Shown: positions 28,306 through 37,009 of the stretch, piece after piece | Layout: each line of letters starts with the position of its first letter | Position numbering within the stretch: the first letter of the stretch is position 1 | DNA from: CAVYWD01 sp963772225 | GTDB lineage: Bacteria > Myxococcota > Myxococcia > Myxococcales > UBA5297 | DNA: 64,000 nucleotides | Assembly: GCA_963772225.1 (NCBI GenBank) | Contig: CAVYWD010000011.1 | Coordinates: 1,240,001-1,304,000 of the forward strand | Direction: 5' to 3' | Notes under the pieces: model-generated | What the model was told of the DNA's origin: nothing | Database searches by the model: none | Seen by the model: the letters and a program-made list of their open reading frames with translations, nothing else | Program-made: the position numbers and the translations under genes

Positions 28306-29298
28306 ATGGGCTCCCCCTCGCTCAAAGCGACGACCGCCTCGAAAACCCCTGAGGCCGGAAAGCCTCCCAACCAGGCTTCTCGGTCGACATTGCTCCAGGC
28401 GCTGATCGAGTCGATGCGCTGCGAGACCGGCGGGGAAGTGATCGTCCGGGCCGGGGAGCGGACCGGGCGCATCTACTTTTTCCGGGGCCGCGTAGCCTGG
28501 GTGACCGCGTCGTCACTGCGGTCGAGGCTGACCGAGCACCTGATCGCCAAGGGTCTCGCAAACCCCTCGGACATTACCGCGGTATTTGACGAGTGCCGCC
28601 GGCAGGGCGGCAATTTCGCGGAGATGCTCGTCGCCTGGGGGCTCATCGATCGCGAGCGGATGCGCGCCGAGATGCTGGAGTACATTGCCCGCGCGTTTGG
28701 CCAGATCGTGGAATGGGGCCCCGTGGCCACCCTGTTCGTCCCCTCCTCTCGCGAATACAGGGGTAGCCTCACGTATTCTGTGGCCGAGCTGGTGGAGGCC
28801 ACCCGAGCGCTCGCGCCCGAGGAGTCCAAAAGACTCCAGGAGCTCGTCGAGGCAATCGAGTTGCAAAGCTGCGGACAGACCGCGCCGCCCGAAGTCCTCG
28901 ATGCAAGCATTCGCGGCGCCGTGATCGGGCAGCTCAAGCAGCTGCGCAGCGCCGGCGACTGCCTCGGGACCTGTTTTGTGAGTGAAAAGATTTCCTACAG
29001 CGACCTGGATAAAGCGATCTCGCAGTTGGGCACGGATTCTTGTTCCCGTGCAGTGGCCATGATGCTCGCTGCCCGCGACGCCTGCGCGAAGGTGGGGCTT
29101 GGCGCATGCAGCGAGGTGACGCTCTTGGGCTCCAGTACCGCCCTGATCGTCTGGCTGGTCACCTGCGAGGGCGCCGGCCGCGGGCTCCTGATGGTCCTGC
29201 TCGGCCGGGAGGCGTCGCTGCCGCTCGCGCGAATCGTGGTGGAGCGAACGCTGGCGACCGGTCCGCTCAGGCAGCTCACCCCGGAGATTGGCTCATAG
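28306..29298 (+). CDS. DUF4388-like plus roadblock-like signalling protein (330 aa)
   Basis: Residues ~25-170 look like a DUF4388-type sensor (GEVIVRAGERTGRIYFFRGR, VAWVTAS), with a helical extension. Residues ~205-330 repeat the roadblock-like pattern of the preceding gene (LAARDACAKVGLGACSEV, GRGLLMVLLGREAS). This arrangement suggests a cytoplasmic regulatory protein that may dimerise with the 122-aa protein. ATG 28306 is 76 bp after its stop. The partner GTPase or kinase is not visible. Confidence 0.6.
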   Translation: MGSPSLKATTASKTPEAGKPPNQASRSTLLQALIESMRCETGGEVIVRAGERTGRIYFFRGRVAWVTASSLRSRLTEHLIAKGLANPSDITAVFDECRRQGGNFAEMLVAWGLIDRERMRAEMLEYIARAFGQIVEWGPVATLFVPSSREYRGSLTYSVAELVEATRALAPEESKRLQELVEAIELQSCGQTAPPEVLDASIRGAVIGQLKQLRSAGDCLGTCFVSEKISYSDLDKAISQLGTDSCSRAVAMMLAARDACAKVGLGACSEVTLLGSSTALIVWLVTCEGAGRGLLMVLLGREASLPLARIVVERTLATGPLRQLTPEIGS

Positions 29299-29363
29299 AT
29301 GCCCGGCTTCGCCGGCGCGAGCGAGAGCGCTCGCACCGAGCAAGTGGGCGAGGGCTCGACTCC

Positions 29364-29699
29364 ATGCACACCACCTACGACGTCCGACACCACGTCGACG
29401 ACGTCGAGGCCAACCTCAAGTTCTGTGAGACGAACGAAGAGCTGAGGGTCGAGGTCGTCTTCGTGCCCCCTTCGCATCGAAAGCAAATGATCGGATGGCT
29501 GCTGATGAGCCGGGTGCTCGCTCTCGCCGACGCGCTGAAGAAGCCGACCCGCCTCGTCGCGCGCCCTCTCGGGGTCACCAGCGCCGAGAGTTTGCAGCAC
29601 CTCATCAGGTTTTACGAAAGGATGGGGTTTCGCGTCGTCACCCGCACCGCAGGAGCGGCCGAAATGGAGCGGTTGGTGCCGACCGAGGGAGAGCCATGA
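29364..29699 (+). CDS. GNAT-like protein (111 aa)
   Basis: The segment VVFVPPSHRKQMIGWLLMSR and the terminal LIRFYERMGFRVV match motif A and the C-terminal part of GNAT N-acetyltransferases. The protein is shorter than a full GNAT domain, and the acetyl-CoA pyrophosphate loop (normally R/Q-x2-G-x-G/A) reads HRKQMI and is poorly conserved, so activity is uncertain. Its stop overlaps the ATG of the deacetylase gene (ATGA), so the two are translationally coupled. An acetylation/deacetylation pair is an inference from that. Confidence 0.55.
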   Translation: MHTTYDVRHHVDDVEANLKFCETNEELRVEVVFVPPSHRKQMIGWLLMSRVLALADALKKPTRLVARPLGVTSAESLQHLIRFYERMGFRVVTRTAGAAEMERLVPTEGEP

Positions 29700-30835
29700 C
29701 GGGCGGCAGGGACGTTCTGCTGCTTTTGGACGAGGTGCAGCTCCTCGGGCAGGCCGAGTTGCGCAGGCGCCTCGCCGCGGTGCGCGAAGCCGCGGCCGAT
29801 CTGCCGGGAGTGTCCTGGGCCTGCCCGGGACCGGCCGAGCGCGATCAGCTCCGCCGCGTCCACGCAGAAGCGTACTTGGGTCGCCTGGAGAGCCTGCGCG
29901 GCGCGACCCCGCGCGTTTTCGACGAACGGGCCATCCTCCCCGGGAGCCTCGCGGCGATTTACCGCGCAGCCGGGGCGGGCATTACCGGGGTCGACGCACT
30001 CATGCGAGGTGCGTCGAGAGTCGCCTTCGGGCTCGTCGAGCCGCCGGGCCACCACGCCACGCCCGATCGCGGCATGGGCTTTTGCGCCATCAACAACATC
30101 GCCGTGGCGACCGCACACGCCATCGCCGATCTTGGGTGCAAGCGCGTGCTCATCATCGATTGGGACGTGCACCACGGCAACGGCACGCAGGAGGTCTTTG
30201 AAAGGCGCGACGACGTGCTCTTCTTCGATTGCCATCAGGAGGGGATCTTTCCCGGGAGCGGGAGCGCGGAGGAGATTGGGGCGGGGCCGGGGGAGGGTTA
30301 CACGGTGAATGTCCCTCTCCCGAAGGGCACCCCTGGAACGGATTACGAATTCATCTTTCGGGAGCTCCTGGTGCCGCTGGCGAGCCGATTCGGACCGGAC
30401 CTGGTGGCGGTCTCGGCCGGCTTTGACGCCCACCACGCGGACCCGCTCGGCGGCATGAAGCTCGACGAAAGCTCATTCGCTGCTCTGGCTCAGGTCGCCC
30501 TGGAGATTGCGGAGCGCGAAGCGGGCGGCAGGCTTCTATTGATGCTCGAAGGTGGCTACGGCATCGAGGCGCTCCGCGGCTGCGTTCGAGCGTGCATCCA
30601 GGCATTGCTCCATCCCCGCCCGAACCCTCGTCTGCCTCCGCCGAGCGACGCATGTCGCCGAGTGCTCGAGGAAGTACAAAGGGCTCACGACGGCCGCGGA
30701 CCATGGTCGCGGCGCTCCTGCATTGAGAGCCGCCGAGGCGCTCCGTCGACCGCCGAGATGCCCGACCGGTCCTCTGCGGCTTCGATTTCGAAGTGCTCGC
30801 CGTGCGCGCTCCCGCAGACGCATTTGCCTCGTTGA
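29696..30835 (+). CDS. Histone deacetylase-family hydrolase (AcuC/HDAC class II type, 379 aa)
   Basis: A zinc-dependent deacetylase fold with all key residues: tandem His119-His120 in PGHHATP, zinc ligands Asp156 and His158 in DWDVHHGNG, and Asp244 in SAGFDAHHADP. Bacterial members remove acetyl groups from proteins, acetoin metabolites or polyamines; the substrate is unknown here. Homology ends near residue 330 (EEVQRAHD); the last ~50 residues are low in family resemblance and Arg/Ser-rich, so the true C-terminus may have been replaced or shifted. ATG 29696 overlaps the preceding stop. Confidence 0.9.
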   Translation: MTGGRDVLLLLDEVQLLGQAELRRRLAAVREAAADLPGVSWACPGPAERDQLRRVHAEAYLGRLESLRGATPRVFDERAILPGSLAAIYRAAGAGITGVDALMRGASRVAFGLVEPPGHHATPDRGMGFCAINNIAVATAHAIADLGCKRVLIIDWDVHHGNGTQEVFERRDDVLFFDCHQEGIFPGSGSAEEIGAGPGEGYTVNVPLPKGTPGTDYEFIFRELLVPLASRFGPDLVAVSAGFDAHHADPLGGMKLDESSFAALAQVALEIAEREAGGRLLLMLEGGYGIEALRGCVRACIQALLHPRPNPRLPPPSDACRRVLEEVQRAHDGRGPWSRRSCIESRRGAPSTAEMPDRSSAASISKCSPCALPQTHLPR

Positions 30836-31480
30836 GGGGGCGCGATCCTTGACCCAGGGCTCGGCCCCGGCGAGCTGAACCCGGGCCTCCCCGAGCTCCG
30901 GCAGCTCCTCGCCCATCACGCGGGCGAGCGCGGGATCCTCGATGAGGCAATTGTCTTCAGGGTGCTCTGGTGCAATCGCTTCGGCCAGGTCCCCGCGCGC
31001 ATTCCGTCCAAGCCGGATGGGCAGCTGTCCAATCTTTCCGGGCTGCCGGCATCGCTCTCGAGGTAGCGGCGTGCCGGGCCGCCCATCCCTCGCCGGCGAA
31101 AGAGAGAGCGAGTGCCCCCCGGATGATCTTTGACCGGCGGAAGCTCCCGGTGTAAGGGTTTCGTATCACCCGCTCCGCTCACATCTCCTTCCCTTCGGGA
31201 ACGGACGTCGCCGCATAGCCCGGAAAGGGTCAGCCCGCTGGCTGGCCCGGTGTTTCCGTCTTGGGCTCATGTCTGCGCGGCAAGGCAGGCGCTCACCGCG
31301 TCGCGCCGGGGGGGGGACCTCCGGGCAGTTGAAAAGGTGAAGACTTGCCCCAGGCGAGTCACTCCTTACCGGCGGCCCTTCTGGTGCGAACGAGGCCAGG
31401 CCTGGCGCGCACCTCACGCTTCGAGGCTTCCAACCAAGTCCTTCCTCTTTTCCAAGGTAGTAGGACCAACCGGACCAACC
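30836..31480. other. Intergenic region without a callable gene
   Basis: A plus-strand frame from 30834 to 31075 has no start codon and reads LPELRQLLAHHAGERGILDE ... NRFGQVPARIPS. It may be a gene scrap but I cannot name it. The remainder shows only GC-rich shadow frames. No promoter or terminator is convincing. Confidence 0.4.
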
Positions 31481-32251
31481 ATGACAACCGATCCCACGAG
31501 TCAAGGAATCGTTCACCGCATTGAGAAGACCGCCGAAATCATCGTCGAGCGCAACCGCCTCTATTCGACCGAGCACGGGGCGCTTCCCTTCGACCTCTAC
31601 CGGTCGCCAGGCGCGGCTCGGCCGAGCCCGGTGGTGCTGTTCGTGTCGGGGTATCCAGATCCCGGAATGACGGCGATGCTGGGCAAGCCGCTCAAGGACT
31701 GGGCGTCTTACATGGACTGGGCGCGACTGGTGGCGGCATCCGGGCTCACAGGGGTCGTCTATGCCAATCGCGAGCCGGCGGACGTCATTGCGCTCGTGCA
31801 ATACCTCCGGGTGAACGCTGGCGCGCTGGGCATCGACCCCGAGCGCATCGGTGTATGGGCGTGCTCGGGCAATGTGCCCACCGCGCTCGCGCTCGTGGCG
31901 AGGGAGCACCTGGCATGTGCCGCGCTGCTGTATGGCTATCTGCTCGACCTCGACGGCGCGACCGCCGTCGTGGATGCCGCCGCTCGGTTCCACTTCGCAG
32001 CGCCCCAGATAGCGCTGGCCGAGTTCCCGCGCGAGATGCCGATGCTGGTGGTCCGCGCGGGGCGAGACGCCTCGCCCGGACTCGATGCGACGCTGCAGCG
32101 CTTTGTGGCGGCCTCACGCCAGCAACGGCTGCCCGTGACGCTCATCGACCACGCCGAGGCGCCCCACGCCTTCGACCTGTTGGACGATTCAGCCAGGACG
32201 CACGAGGTCATTGAGGAGATACTCGCGTTCCTGGTCCGCGCCCTCGGGTAG
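31481..32251 (+). CDS. Alpha/beta hydrolase, dienelactone-hydrolase-like (256 aa)
   Basis: The nucleophile elbow is GVWACSGNVPTALAL (Ser about residue 129), the acid is Asp in VVRAGRDAS and the base is His in AEAPHAFDLL. An N-terminal strand VVLFVSGYPDPGM carries the oxyanion region. There is no signal peptide, so it should be cytoplasmic. ATG 31481 is used because the fold begins there; the open frame upstream to 31130 lacks family resemblance. No operon partner is evident. Confidence 0.85.
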   Translation: MTTDPTSQGIVHRIEKTAEIIVERNRLYSTEHGALPFDLYRSPGAARPSPVVLFVSGYPDPGMTAMLGKPLKDWASYMDWARLVAASGLTGVVYANREPADVIALVQYLRVNAGALGIDPERIGVWACSGNVPTALALVAREHLACAALLYGYLLDLDGATAVVDAAARFHFAAPQIALAEFPREMPMLVVRAGRDASPGLDATLQRFVAASRQQRLPVTLIDHAEAPHAFDLLDDSARTHEVIEEILAFLVRALG

Positions 32252-32287
32252 CACGCATCCTGCCGGGACATATTCGAAGAGGTGGCC

Positions 32288-32361
32288 GCGCCACGTTGCG
32301 CGCCTCCCGGGACAGGCGCGACTGGCACCGCGCGCAGCGGTTGATGCCCTCGAACGGCGTC
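32288..32361. repeat. 74-bp duplicate of the zinc-ribbon gene segment
   Basis: Matches 17549-17622 at 72 of 74 positions. Read on the minus strand it encodes FEGINRCARCQSRLSREARN. Only this internal slice is present, directly joined to an LRR gene fragment on the other strand, so it is debris of duplication or recombination. Confidence 0.9.
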
Positions 32362-32363
32362 CC

Positions 32364-33133
32364 CTCTCGAGGCCGCTCGAGGACCAGACCATCCTGAGCT
32401 TCGACGGCCGCGGCCTGACGTCCCTGCCCGGGAAAGTCCGGCAAGGCCCGCGACTCAAGAAGCTGGTGCTCTCGCGCTGCGGATTCCAACAGCTCCCGAA
32501 GGAAATCCTCGAATTGCACGAGCTGCAGACGCTCGACCTTTCGATGACGCCCCTCCAGGAGATTCCGCCCGAGCTCGGGCAACTGACGAGCTTGAGAAAG
32601 CTGCGCTTCAATTATAGCCACTGGACCCGATTGCCCGAGTCGCTCGACCGCCTAATCGGTTTGGAAGAGTTCTCGATTTATTGCAGCTACGACCTCCAAG
32701 AGCTGCCGGCGGTCGTCGGCCGACTGCGCGGCCTCAAGCGCTTCCGGGCCTCGTATTGCAATGGATTGAAGCGGCTCCCCGACAACCTTGGGCAGCTCGA
32801 GCACCTGGAGGAGCTCGCGCTGAACGACACCCCTCTGGAGGCGCTGCCCGAAAGCTTTGGCGGGCTCGCCGCCTTGAGGTCGCTGACCCTGGGCCACACG
32901 CGGCTCAATCTGGCAAATGCCCTGCCCGAGAGCGTCGGAAACCCCCGCCGACTTCGGTGGCTCTCGGTGAATTGCAGGCCATCGCCGATTTCCCGGAAAG
33001 CCTGCGCAACCTGAGGCAGCTGGAGGTCATCCGCGGCAACCTGAGGCGCGACGCCTCGGCCTTCGGGATTTCGCAGGAGGTCAAGGCGAAGCTCAAGGGC
33101 TGGCTCCCCAAGGCCCGGCTGGAGATCGGGTAG
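32364..33133 (+). pseudogene. Leucine-rich-repeat protein fragment with no start and one frameshift
   Basis: About eight LRR units of the bacterial ~23-residue type are visible (LQTLDLSMTPLQEIPPELGQ, LEELALNDTPLEALPESFGG). The frame has no initiation codon after the junction with the duplicated zinc-ribbon segment, so the 5' end has been lost. At about 32986 one base is missing: TGCAGGCC continues sensibly only as TGC-xAG-GCC, giving ADFPESLRNLRQLEVIRGNL to the stop at 33133. This break is not at a GATC site. The original was probably an intracellular LRR protein. Confidence 0.8.
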
Positions 33134-33246
33134 AGCGGCTTTGCGCGGTCGCGGTCAGATTCTGGCGAGTCGCCGGGTCGAGGGGAGACAGAGCCGAGCC
33201 CGGCGGCCGATACTCTCGCCCCCATCCGCTCCCAAGGAGGCTCGCC

Positions 33247-34089
33247 GTGCCCTTCGGTCCCCTCGTCTCGCCGGAATCGCTGCGCGCCGCTGCCGAGCCG
33301 TACGCCCTGCTCGACGCCCGCCCGGACGCGAAGGCCTTCGCCGAAGGCCACCTCCCCGGCGCGCGCCATGCCGACCTCGAGACGGCGCTGAGCGGCGCCG
33401 CGGCTGCCGGCTTCGACCCCGCGCGCGGAGGTCGACACCCGCTCCCTTCGCCCGAGCGATGGGCGGCGCAGCTTTCGGCCTGGGGCATCGGCCCAACCAC
33501 GCGGGTGGTCGTCTACGACGCGGCCTTCGGGGCCAACGCCGCCTGCCGCGCCTGGTGGATGCTGCGCGCCGCCGGTAACCCCTCGGTCGCCGTGCTCGAC
33601 GGCGGCCTGCCGGCGGCGCTGGCGAGCGGCTTCGCGCTGAGCCGAGGCGATTCGCCCGCTCCGGTCGCTCCGCAGAGCTTCCCGATGCACGGCTGGCGGC
33701 TGCCCGCGGCCAGCATCGAGGAAGTCGCCCGGCGTGCGAGCGAACCCGGGTGGAAAATTCTCGACGTGCGCAGCCGCGAGCGCTGGCGAGGCGAGGTCGA
33801 GCCCTTCGACCCTTTGCCCGGCCGCATCCCGGGTACCATCAACCTGCCCTACTCCGAGAATCTGGACGCCGCGGGCCGCTTCAAGCCGCCCGAGGCGCTG
33901 CGCGCCCAGTATCGAGAGCTCCTCGGCGAGACGCCGCCGGAGCGACTGGTGGTTCACTGCGGCTCGGGCGTGACCGCGTGCCACACGCTGCTGGCGCTGG
34001 AGCTCGCGGGGCTGCCCGGCGCGGCGCTCTACGTCGGCTCCTACGGCGAGTGGTGCCGCAGCGGCCGGCCGCTGGGAAAGGGCGCGTAG
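33247..34089 (+). CDS. Thiosulfate/3-mercaptopyruvate sulfurtransferase (280 aa)
   Basis: Two rhodanese domains: an inactive N-terminal one (YALLDARPDAKAFAEGHLPG) and a catalytic C-terminal one with the active-site loop CGSGVTACH (Cys about residue 238). The loop pattern CGSGVTA is the form found across this two-domain family. GTG 33247 follows AAGGAGGCTCGCC. The enzyme is cytoplasmic and standard in length. It stands alone. Confidence 0.94.
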   Translation: MPFGPLVSPESLRAAAEPYALLDARPDAKAFAEGHLPGARHADLETALSGAAAAGFDPARGGRHPLPSPERWAAQLSAWGIGPTTRVVVYDAAFGANAACRAWWMLRAAGNPSVAVLDGGLPAALASGFALSRGDSPAPVAPQSFPMHGWRLPAASIEEVARRASEPGWKILDVRSRERWRGEVEPFDPLPGRIPGTINLPYSENLDAAGRFKPPEALRAQYRELLGETPPERLVVHCGSGVTACHTLLALELAGLPGAALYVGSYGEWCRSGRPLGKGA

Positions 34090-34300
34090 GGAGCTCGCGC
34101 AAGAGCCTCCAGCGGGGCGCCGAGCAGGGGGCGCATTCACCCGAGGCTCGGGCGGCCCGTCCGTCCGAAACAGGTGCGTGCGCGCGATGGACGGCTGGTC
34201 CGCCGCAGCGGCGCTCGCGGTCGCCAGCGCCAAACCTGTGCGCCTCGCGCTTCGACGGATTCGAGCGGGCCGGCGGCGCGAGGTCATAGCGGCGCCAGCG

Positions 34301-34458
34301 TCAGCGCAGGAGCTCGAGCAGCGCCTTCTCGAAGGCGGGGAACGCCTCCACCTATGGCACGAGACCGACGCCGGGGAACTTCACGAGCTCGGCGCCGGGG
34401 ATGCGCTCCTTTGCCAGCTTCCCCAGCGCCTTAAAGCCTCTCACGGCCATCAGCATGT
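34301..34458 (-). pseudogene. C-terminal remnant of an alpha/beta hydrolase
   Basis: The minus strand reads AVRGFKALGKLAKERIPGAE, then LVKFPGVGLVP, a stop, and VEAFPAFEKALLELLR. This is the usual end of an alpha/beta hydrolase, where the catalytic His would lie in GHVPHVEAP. Here that His is Leu and the second His is a stop codon. No N-terminal part remains. A repeat element adjoins its broken end. Confidence 0.7.
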
Positions 34459-34462
34459 AGCT

Positions 34463-34502
34463 CCCCCTCCCCGCGAGCGGGGAGGGGGTTGGGGGGTGAG
34501 GG
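34463..34502. repeat. Hairpin plus TGGGGGGTGAGG element, copy 2
   Basis: CCCCCTCCCCGC and GCGGGGAGGGGG (34463-34474, 34477-34488) form a near-perfect hairpin, followed by TTGGGGGGTGAGG. It lies 4 bp past the Rho stop on the opposite side. The same core is at 18.3 and 57.9 kb. It could shape the rho mRNA 3' end. Confidence 0.7.
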
Positions 34503-34505
34503 CCG

Positions 34506-36020
34506 CTACACCGCGTCGAGGAACTCGTCGTTGGTGTCGAACTCCGCCAGCTTCTTAACGAGCTTCTCCATCGAGTCGGCGGGCTTCATGGCGTAGAGCA
34601 TCTGCCGGAGCTTGCGAACCTTCTCGTACTCCTTGGGCGTCATCAGCTTCTCCTCCTTGCGCGTGCCGGAGGACGGAATGTTGATGGCCGGGAAGATGCG
34701 CCGCTCGGCGAGCTGGCGGTCCAAGGTCACCTCCATGTTCCCGGTGCCCTTGAACTCCTCGAAGATGACCTCGTCCATGCGGCTGCCGGTGTCGATGAGC
34801 GCCGTGCCCAGGATGGTCAGGGAGCCTGCCTCTTCGGTCTTTCGCGCCGAGCCGAAGATGCGCTTGGGCCGCTCCAGCGCGCGGCTGTCGACGCCGCCGG
34901 TCAGCGTGCGGCCGCTGCTCTCGACTTCCTTGTTGTAGGCGCGCGCCAGGCGGGTGATGGAGTCGAGCAGGATGACGACGTCCCGCCCCTCCTCCACGAG
35001 GCGGCGCCCGCGGTCGAGGCACATCTCGGCCACCTGGAGGTGGTCCGCCGTGGGCCGGTCGGAGGAGCTCGCCAGGACCTCGCCCTTGATGTTGCGGCGC
35101 ATGTCGGTGACTTCCTCAGGGCGCTCGTCGACGAGCAGCACCATGAGGTGCGCCTTGGGGTGGTTCTCGGTGATGGCCTGGGCGATGCGCTGGAGCATGA
35201 TGGTCTTGCCGGCCTTGGGCGGCGAGACGATGAGCCCGCGCTGGCCGAAGCCGATGGGCGCGATGAGGTCGAGCACCCGGGTGACCATGTCCGTGGAGCT
35301 GTGCTCCAGCTGGATGCGCCGCTCGGGGTCGATGACCGTGAGGTCCTGGAACTGCGGATTGCGCGACGCCTGGTCTGGCGGCCGCCCGTCCACGGTCTCG
35401 ATGCGCTGGAGCTGGACGCGCATCCCGCGCTGAGAGCCGGCGCCCGCCAGCACCTGACCCGCGCGGAGCCGGAGGCGCTGGATGAGGCTGCGCGGAACTT
35501 CGGCGTCCTCGGGCCCGGGCAACATGTTGCGCCGGACTTGCCGGAGGTAGCCGTAGTTGCCCTTGCCGTCGTAGTCGAGCACGCCCTCTGCCGTCTGGAG
35601 CTGCGGCGCCGGAGGCGGCACCGCGGCGACTGGGGGCGCCGTCCCGGGCTCGACCGAGCTGGCTTCGAGCGCCTGGCCGTTGGCGGGCGCGGCGCCCGGC
35701 TGGCCGGGCTGGCCCGGCTGTCCGCCGCGGCGGCGGCGCCGCCTGCGCCGGCGGCCCCGCCGACCCTCGCCGGGCTGACCCGGCTGGCCTTGCTGGCTCG
35801 CAGGGTGAGCGCCGTTGGTCCCGCCGTTGGCGCCAGAGCCGTTGCCGCCGGGGGCGACGAGCGGAGCGGCGCTCGGGGTGGGGCTTGCCGCCGCGGCGGG
35901 GCTCGAGGCACTCGGCCCATCGGCGACGGGCGCCGGAGGCGGCGCGCTTGGAAGCTCGGAGCGCGGCATCGGTGCCGGCTCAGGAATGGGGCTGTGCCCC
36001 TCGTCTTGTCCGTTGCTCAT
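34506..36020 (-). CDS. rho: Transcription termination factor Rho (504 aa)
   Basis: RNA-dependent hexameric helicase/ATPase. The RNA-binding domain is present (GNYGYLRQVRRNMLPGPEDA and VPRSLIQRLRLRAGQVLAG), with Walker A PPKAGKT, Walker B VVILLDSITRLARAYN and R-loop/Q-loop regions. The usual N-terminal SAP-like domain is replaced by about 120 residues of low-complexity Pro/Gly/Ala/Gln sequence containing a run of ten Arg (GRRGRRRRRRRRRRGG-like). Such basic disordered extensions occur in Rho of several phyla and may bind RNA. ATG 36020 is used. It is monocistronic. Confidence 0.95.
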   Translation of the reverse strand: MSNGQDEGHSPIPEPAPMPRSELPSAPPPAPVADGPSASSPAAAASPTPSAAPLVAPGGNGSGANGGTNGAHPASQQGQPGQPGEGRRGRRRRRRRRRGGQPGQPGQPGAAPANGQALEASSVEPGTAPPVAAVPPPAPQLQTAEGVLDYDGKGNYGYLRQVRRNMLPGPEDAEVPRSLIQRLRLRAGQVLAGAGSQRGMRVQLQRIETVDGRPPDQASRNPQFQDLTVIDPERRIQLEHSSTDMVTRVLDLIAPIGFGQRGLIVSPPKAGKTIMLQRIAQAITENHPKAHLMVLLVDERPEEVTDMRRNIKGEVLASSSDRPTADHLQVAEMCLDRGRRLVEEGRDVVILLDSITRLARAYNKEVESSGRTLTGGVDSRALERPKRIFGSARKTEEAGSLTILGTALIDTGSRMDEVIFEEFKGTGNMEVTLDRQLAERRIFPAINIPSSGTRKEEKLMTPKEYEKVRKLRQMLYAMKPADSMEKLVKKLAEFDTNDEFLDAV

Positions 36021-36239
36021 TGATCCGTCCTGCCCGCTCGTGTTGCTGCCGACCGCCTGGGTCGGCGCGGGAGGCGCGCTTGCGGGCTGCTCACGCGCCT
36101 GCAGGGACCACCACGTGGGGCCCCCGAGCTCGTCCTGTCAAAGGTCTCAACCGCGCGCGGCACGCCTGGAGCGCCATGGGCGCCTCGCGACGCCCCGCCG
36201 CGCGGGCATCTATCAGTGCTGCGAAGCCTCGAGAGGCAA

Positions 36240-36612
36240 AGCCTCCTCAGCGCGCCGAGCTGCCGGGAAGCCTCCGTATTGCCCGGCTGCCCCAACAGAA
36301 CCTCCCAGAGGAGATTCTCGGCGGCCTTGAGCTTGCCCTCCAGCTGGAGCAGAGACGCTTTGCCCAGCTTGGCCGGGATGAAATCCGGGTTGAGCGCGAG
36401 TGCCTGTCGAAGCTTGCCCGGGCCTCAGCCAACCCCGAGCCACCGCGCCCCCTCAGGAGAACCTGACCCAACGCTGCATGATACTGCGCCACACTGCCAT
36501 CGGACTTCAAGGCTTCTTTTATGGCCGCCTCGACGGGAAAGATAAGCCCGATGTCCTTCGGCAGCCCAGCCGCGCCCCGCTTCAGGCCCAGAACCGCGTT
36601 GAGGTCCGCGGC
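36240..36612 (-). pseudogene. TPR-protein remnant with a one-base deletion
   Basis: Reading DLNAVLGLKRGAAGLPKDIG, then FPVEAAIKEALKSDGSVAQY, HAALGQVLLR and GLAEARASFDR, the frame then needs one extra G at about 36402. After it comes ALALNPDFIPAKLGKASLLQ and LKAAENLLWEVLLGQPGNTE. The text is classic TPR (ALGQ..., ALALNPDF..A...). The 5' start is not identifiable and the 3' end fades past LGALR. A GAATC in this stretch is in the correct frame, so the lesion is different from the GATC-type breaks elsewhere. Confidence 0.65.
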
Positions 36613-37009
36613 ATTCGCCACCCGCCGGTGCTCGGCCTTTGACGAGGGTGCACGCCTCTGAAGGACCTCGCCCTGGCGAGGCCAGGAGCGGTTGAACGGT
36701 TGAACGCAGGCCACCGGGCGAGACGAGCTCTCTCAGGGCAGCGAAGTGGGGTTCTTTGCCGCAATTGGCGGCCGGGCGCAAGGGAAACCGGGCGAGCGCC
36801 GAGGGCTCCCCCCTATAACTGAAGCTCGCGCCCGCGAGCGCCCCCCGGCTCCCTTTTGAACCTTTGCTAAGCGGTAGACAGCCCCAACCCCCGGGAAGCA
36901 GACCTGTTCCCCCTTGCGCTCCGGCTCTGCCCTCTGTTAGAAGCGCGACTCTAAAAATGCCCATGGTGCATTTCGTTCGCGCACTCTGGCAACGAAAGGA
37001 GCGGCTCAG
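36613..37009. other. Intergenic region upstream of the thioredoxin-domain gene
   Basis: No gene is supported in these 400 bp. The ribosome binding site AAAGGAGCGG is near the right end. The interval between the TPR remnant and rho (36021-36239) is likewise empty apart from the rho leader. Confidence 0.5.

Noticed and set aside
33850..33880. GAATC in the rhodanese gene as a GATC-type break
   Set aside because: The protein reads LPYSENLDAAGRFK in frame, matching the family.
36300..36340. GAATC in the TPR remnant as a sixth GATC-type break
   Set aside because: The frame through this GAATC already reads sensibly; the remnant's break is a lost G at about 36402.
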